Positions 14,463 through 17,415 of a stretch of 17,415 nt of DNA are shown piece by piece. The translations under genes and the position numbers were made by a program. Source of the DNA: DASCNA01 sp036011305 (GTDB lineage: Bacteria; Verrucomicrobiota; Lentisphaeria; Victivallales; GWF2-38-69); NCBI GenBank assembly GCA_036011305.1, contig DASCNA010000147.1:1-17415 (forward strand), in the 5' to 3' direction. How positions within the stretch are numbered: the first letter of the stretch is position 1; the number at the start of each line of letters is the position of its first letter. The notes under the pieces are model-generated. The model was given only the letters and a program-made list of their open reading frames with translations, made no database searches and was not told the origin of the DNA.

Positions 14463-14492
14463 TTGAATAATCAATTACAAAAATGTAATTAT
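14463..14492 (+). promoter_or_regulatory. Candidate promoter for the asparaginase gene
   Basis: TTGAAT (14463-14468), 18 nt, then AATTAT (14487-14492) preceded by TG one base further upstream, as in an extended -10. The predicted start is near 14499, with a leader of about 44 nt. The inverted repeat at 14473-14490 occupies almost the whole spacer. Confidence 0.38.
14473..14490. promoter_or_regulatory. Candidate operator AATTACA-AAAA-TGTAATT in the asparaginase promoter
   Basis: Perfect 7-bp arms around AAAA, lying between the predicted -35 and -10. A repressor bound here would block polymerase. A second dyad, TATTCA-T-TGAATA (14458-14470), covers the -35. Two adjacent symmetric sites in 33 bp suggest control of this gene separately from the sugar genes. 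The regulator is unknown. Confidence 0.42.
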
Positions 14493-14542
14493 ATTAAATT
14501 ATTACTTTTTTAAATAAAAACTTTTGAGGGAGAAAGTACGTA

Positions 14543-15613
14543 ATGAAAACTGCTAAATTACTAACCGCAGCAATCTGTTTTATCGGATTGTCTATTATGA
14601 CTACTGTTTACGCAGGTCCTGTAACGAAACCTACTATTGCAATTGTCGCAACAGGAGGAACAATTGCAGGAACAAACACATCTAAGACAGAAGCAAGCTA
14701 TACTGCAGGCAAACTGACAGCACAACAGTTAGTTGCCTCTGTTCCTGGAATTAATAAGCTTGCCAATATTAAATCTGTACAGGCATGTAACATTCCAAGT
14801 CAGGACTTAAATGATACAGATTTGTTAAAGATAGCCAGAACAGTTAACGAACTAGCTCAAAACCCTAAAATTGATGGTATTGTAATCACACATGGTACTG
14901 ACACGATGGAAGAGACAGCCTATTTTCTTGATCTTGTCATACATACCAACAAACCGATCATTATAACTGGTGCAATGAGACCTGCAACTTCAATGAGTGC
15001 AGACGGACCTCTTAATCTTTACAACTCAGTAGCAGTTGCTGCAAATCCTAAATCAAAAGGTAAAGGCGTACTGTTTGTTATGAATGATACAATCCAAGCT
15101 GCCAGAGAATGTACTAAAACAAATACTACGAATGTAGATACTTTTAAATCTCTCAACACAGGTAATATGTGGTATGTTTACTACGGTCAGGTAAAATTCT
15201 ATACAACTTCTACAAGACTTCACACATCTTCAAGCCCATTCAACATTACTGATATTAAGAGTCTGCCAAAAGTTGACATTGTTTACTGTTATGAAGGCGG
15301 TTCAGCTGATTTGGTTAAAGCTGCAATAAAAGCCGGTGCTAAAGGAATAGTATATGCGGGAGTTGGTGATGGGAATCCTTATAAAGGTGATCTCCCTATT
15401 TTAAAACAGGCTCGTGAAGACGGTATCGCTATAGTAATGGATTCAAGAACTGGAAGCGGCATAGTTATTACTGATGATGAACTAAAGGATACAAAATATC
15501 ATTTTAATACATCGGATGATCTGAATCCTCAAAAAGCCAGAATACTTCTTAGGTTGGCTTTAACTAAAACTAGCGATTATACTCAGATTCAAAAATATTT
15601 TAATGAGTGCTGA
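14543..15613 (+). CDS. ansB: Periplasmic type II L-asparaginase
   Basis: Predicted exported hydrolase releasing ammonia from L-asparagine, possibly also from glutamine. The 356-residue precursor has a signal peptide (MKTAK, hydrophobic 6-20, likely cleavage after TVYA, residue 24), leaving a mature protein of about 332. Catalytic residues expected from the E. coli type II enzyme are present: T40 in ATGGTIAG, Y53, S86 in SQDLND, T119 and D120 in THGTDTMEE, and K192 in TKTNTTNVDTFKS. GAMRPATSMSADGP (143-156) is the diagnostic second motif. The first cysteine of the E. coli enzyme's disulfide is not at the equivalent place. The ATG follows GAGGGAG by about 11 nt. It ends the plus-strand series but has its own promoter and operator candidates, so it may serve nitrogen supply rather than sugar breakdown. 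The symbol is used in the sense of the type II family. Confidence 0.93.
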   Translation: MKTAKLLTAAICFIGLSIMTTVYAGPVTKPTIAIVATGGTIAGTNTSKTEASYTAGKLTAQQLVASVPGINKLANIKSVQACNIPSQDLNDTDLLKIARTVNELAQNPKIDGIVITHGTDTMEETAYFLDLVIHTNKPIIITGAMRPATSMSADGPLNLYNSVAVAANPKSKGKGVLFVMNDTIQAARECTKTNTTNVDTFKSLNTGNMWYVYYGQVKFYTTSTRLHTSSSPFNITDIKSLPKVDIVYCYEGGSADLVKAAIKAGAKGIVYAGVGDGNPYKGDLPILKQAREDGIAIVMDSRTGSGIVITDDELKDTKYHFNTSDDLNPQKARILLRLALTKTSDYTQIQKYFNEC

Positions 15614-15644
15614 TTTGATTATCTGAAAAGGTATTTATTATTAT

Positions 15645-15675
15645 GATACTTCAGATATTTTTTATCTGAAGTATC
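15645..15675. terminator. Strong stem-loop between convergent genes (bidirectional terminator)
   Basis: GATACTTCAGATA and TATCTGAAGTATC form a perfect 13-bp stem with a TTTTT loop, between the stops of the plus-strand asparaginase gene and the minus-strand lipoprotein gene. Symmetry lets it act on both transcripts. Neither side has a clean U-tract (the plus side continues TTCAATAAC), so it may work by stabilising 3' ends as much as by intrinsic termination. Confidence 0.62.
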
Positions 15676-15686
15676 TTCAATAACTA

Positions 15687-15707
15687 ATAAAAAACAACTC
15701 AATTGTT
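15687..15707 (-). terminator. Possible weak terminator at the end of the lipoprotein gene
   Basis: On the minus strand AACAA-TTGAG-TTGTT is followed by a run of U residues. The 5-bp stem overlaps the stop codon. It is weak alone, but the larger stem-loop at 15645-15675 lies directly behind it. Confidence 0.3.
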
Positions 15708-17238
15708 ATTTATTTTTATCTAAAAGCCTGTCTTCTGTTTTTAATATATGATTTACATATTTTCTACTTGTTAACTGTTTTTTCGTTGGAGTTACAAGCA
15801 GGTAATATGTAACATTATCAGCAAATGAATAGCATTCTGTAATTCCCATATGTGCCGCCTTTAGATGGACAACAACCTGCCATTTAATTGGTGATATAAG
15901 GAATGGAACCCACTTTTCACCTTCACGCATATCCATTCTGGCACTTGAAGCAAGAATTTTACCGTCACCTGCATCAAATTTAGTTACAGTTAAAAATCCA
16001 TTTTTCTTATCGACAACAGCTTCTCTTCTGGTTTCCACTGCATCACCCAAAAACAAAAACAGCCCAACATCATCTGGAGGGGTTCCTTCTAACTTCATTG
16101 CATTGTTAAATTTCCTAGCCTTTCTCAAGCACTTACCTAAATGATTCAATGCTATTTTTCGTCTTTCTTCACTTGTTTTTATATTAGGTAATATCCTCTT
16201 TAGTACTTCATCCTGATCAGGATCAGCCAACCCCCATTTTAAATTTTTCCAAACTTCAACGTCATATAAATTAACGGGTTTACCTTTTGGATCATCTTTA
16301 TACATGACAGATTTAGTACTGATAAAAGGCATCATTTGATAATACGAAGGCCAAGTCCCTATAACAGCCGGAGGATATGCAGGAAGACCAGAATCAAGTT
16401 TTAATCCTCGAGTGAGTTCAAAACAGGTGTCAAGATACCCTTCATTCGGTGTTCCTATAATAACAAGTTTATCGATATACTTGCTGCCTGCCCAATTTAA
16501 TTCAGGCGTTTTATCTTCAGTGATTTCTTGATTACCATATCTCAGATAATATCTTGAAACCAATCCCCCCATAGAGTGTGAAACTACATCAAACTGAACA
16601 TTATAATTACTTATACCATAATATTTATTATACTGTTTCTGCATATATTTACGTTTTTTCATAATATACTTATGTAGCTCGACTGCATTTTCTACATTAT
16701 CACGTCTCCAATCATAGTAAAACGGGAAGAGAGTTGCATATTTTTTGCCTTTCTCTTTTACTAGATTTTCTGGAATGTAACCGGCATTTATTAGTATATC
16801 AAGCATTTTATTATATGCATTTATCTGAAACTCCATCCCCATAATTTTGACGTTAAATTTGGTAAGCATTTTTACTGCTTTTACATTATCCTGAATATCA
16901 TTTAAAGGTTTATCGTAAATCATAGGATATTTCAGGTTGCTAAGTTGAGTGTTTGAAAATCCGTTTATAACTTCATAACCTGTGAAGGTACCCCAAACGT
17001 TTTTACCTGTTTTTATATTATCTAATTTAGAACCTAGAAATCCATGGACAACAATAACGGGATTACGAGCTATCCCTTCATATTCCATGGATTTTTTTAC
17101 AACATCACTATATATCGGTTTTTCATAAACCTTCATCGATTGATAAGAACCTGTCGATGAGTCAATAGAAGAACAAGCAGCAATAAAAATAATAAAGAGA
17201 CAAAGAAGAATGTTTTTAAAATACTTTGTTTTATACAA
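15706..17238 (-). CDS. Lipoprotein alpha/beta-hydrolase, LCAT/lipase-like
   Basis: Predicted membrane-anchored lipase, phospholipase or acyltransferase. With the TTG start chosen here it has 510 residues. The N-terminus is a lipoprotein signal: positive YKTKYFK, hydrophobic core, then FIAAC with the lipidated Cys at 22. Motifs are VVHGFLGSKL (63-72, oxyanion region), YDWRRD (175-180, typical of LCAT-like proteins), SHSMGG (220-225) with nucleophile S222, GTPNEG (262-267), and GDG (424-426) and AAHMG (461-465) as likely Asp and His of the triad. The longest frame begins at an ATG at 17265 with no Shine-Dalgarno. TTG at 17238 has GAGGAG ending 6 nt upstream, and a TATAAT at 17277-17282 would put the transcript start about 5 nt before the ATG. 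The substrate and acyl acceptor are unknown. It converges on the asparaginase gene and is probably not part of the sugar locus. Confidence 0.82.
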   Translation of the reverse strand: MYKTKYFKNILLCLFIIFIAACSSIDSSTGSYQSMKVYEKPIYSDVVKKSMEYEGIARNPVIVVHGFLGSKLDNIKTGKNVWGTFTGYEVINGFSNTQLSNLKYPMIYDKPLNDIQDNVKAVKMLTKFNVKIMGMEFQINAYNKMLDILINAGYIPENLVKEKGKKYATLFPFYYDWRRDNVENAVELHKYIMKKRKYMQKQYNKYYGISNYNVQFDVVSHSMGGLVSRYYLRYGNQEITEDKTPELNWAGSKYIDKLVIIGTPNEGYLDTCFELTRGLKLDSGLPAYPPAVIGTWPSYYQMMPFISTKSVMYKDDPKGKPVNLYDVEVWKNLKWGLADPDQDEVLKRILPNIKTSEERRKIALNHLGKCLRKARKFNNAMKLEGTPPDDVGLFLFLGDAVETRREAVVDKKNGFLTVTKFDAGDGKILASSARMDMREGEKWVPFLISPIKWQVVVHLKAAHMGITECYSFADNVTYYLLVTPTKKQLTSRKYVNHILKTEDRLLDKNK

Positions 17239-17276
17239 AATAGTCTCCTCACTATAATTATTCATAATTTTATTTG

Positions 17277-17282
17277 ATTATA
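17277..17282 (-). promoter_or_regulatory. Candidate -10 element (TATAAT) for the lipoprotein gene
   Basis: A perfect TATAAT on the minus strand. A transcript starting about 7 nt further would leave a normal leader only for the TTG start at 17238. The -35 region (GTTCTA at 17 nt) is poor. Confidence 0.33.
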
Positions 17283-17337
17283 TAGTCGCTGTCGCGAAAT
17301 AGAACTATCTGATCAGTAATGCATTATAAGTTTTATG

Positions 17338-17415
17338 TTAATTCATGTGTTCAGAAACATCACCCATTGAAGCCACTGCATGAACTACACTTTCTTTGTA
17401 GGTTTTAAAAATTTC
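17338..17415 (-). CDS. C-terminal fragment of an unidentified protein, cut by the window edge
   Basis: Reading leftward from the window edge, an open frame of 25 codons ends in TAA at 17338-17340. The peptide has a normal mixed composition (begins EIFKTYKESVVHAVA, ends MGDVSEHMN), and 72 bp of non-coding sequence follow before the lipoprotein ATG. Too little is visible to name it. A chance open frame of this length is possible, but the amphipathic, protein-like composition favours a real C-terminus. Confidence 0.45.
   Translation of the reverse strand, partial: EIFKTYKESVVHAVASMGDVSEHMN

Noticed and set aside
17289..17316. TCGC-TGTC-GCGA hairpin and CTGATCAG palindrome as terminator of the partial gene
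   Set aside because: Arms are 4 bp each with no U-tract; too weak to call.
1..17415. Mobile elements, CRISPR arrays, tRNA or rRNA genes
   Set aside because: No transposase or integrase frame, no regularly spaced repeats, and no tRNA- or rRNA-like sequence was seen on either strand.

Overview
The window is AT-rich (roughly one third G+C by eye) and looks like a carbohydrate-use locus of a Gram-negative-type bacterium, probably a gut or sediment anaerobe. The diderm reading rests on an asparaginase and a substrate-binding protein that both carry ordinary cleavable signal peptides with no lipobox, next to a separate lipoprotein. A GxGYxYP-family protein combined with CUT1 transporter parts and a DegT aminotransferase is reminiscent of Lentisphaerota/PVC or related heterotrophs. 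That placement is inference only; no rRNA or other marker gene is present. Most genes start with ATG behind strong GGGAG/GAGGGAG-type ribosome binding sites.

Layout. From about 10.6 kb down to 0.1 kb, nine genes lie head to tail on the minus strand. In transcription order they are: a secreted GxGYxYP-domain protein; an ABC sugar importer (binding protein, MalF-type and MalG-type permeases, overlapping or 1 bp apart); an MFS sugar porter; a 61-residue single-TM protein translationally coupled to a GRP/TMEM144-type sugar transporter; a DegT-type PLP aminotransferase; and a zinc-dependent medium-chain dehydrogenase. A 320-bp divergent control region (10597-10916) separates these from a plus-strand set: a PHP-domain hydrolase, a CE7 acetyl esterase, a GH13 alpha-glucosidase and a periplasmic type II L-asparaginase. 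A convergent lipoprotein of the LCAT/alpha-beta-hydrolase type follows on the minus strand, and behind it lies the last 25 codons of a further minus-strand gene cut by the window edge.

Working model (inference). A glycan or glycoside is processed outside the cytoplasm, perhaps by the GxGYxYP protein. The products enter through one or more of three unrelated sugar transporters. In the cytoplasm they are deacetylated by the CE7 esterase and cut by the GH13 enzyme, neither of which has a signal peptide. Keto- or amino-sugar intermediates would be handled by the dehydrogenase/aminotransferase pair. No ABC ATPase and no transcription factor are encoded here, so both must lie elsewhere. Asparaginase and lipase may be separate functions.

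Several dyad-symmetric elements stand out: a 14+6+14 inverted repeat just before the dehydrogenase RBS, a 7+4+7 repeat between the predicted -35 and -10 of the asparaginase gene, TATGAC-TT-GTCATA over the predicted promoter of the GxGYxYP gene, and a bulged 11-bp stem in that gene's leader. Two translation starts are better placed downstream of the longest reading frame: ATG at 3740 for the GRP transporter and TTG at 17238 for the lipoprotein. I found no mobile element, CRISPR array, tRNA or rRNA. No demonstrably new system is visible. The least explained parts are the small TM protein coupled to the GRP transporter and the aminotransferase/dehydrogenase pair inside an uptake operon.
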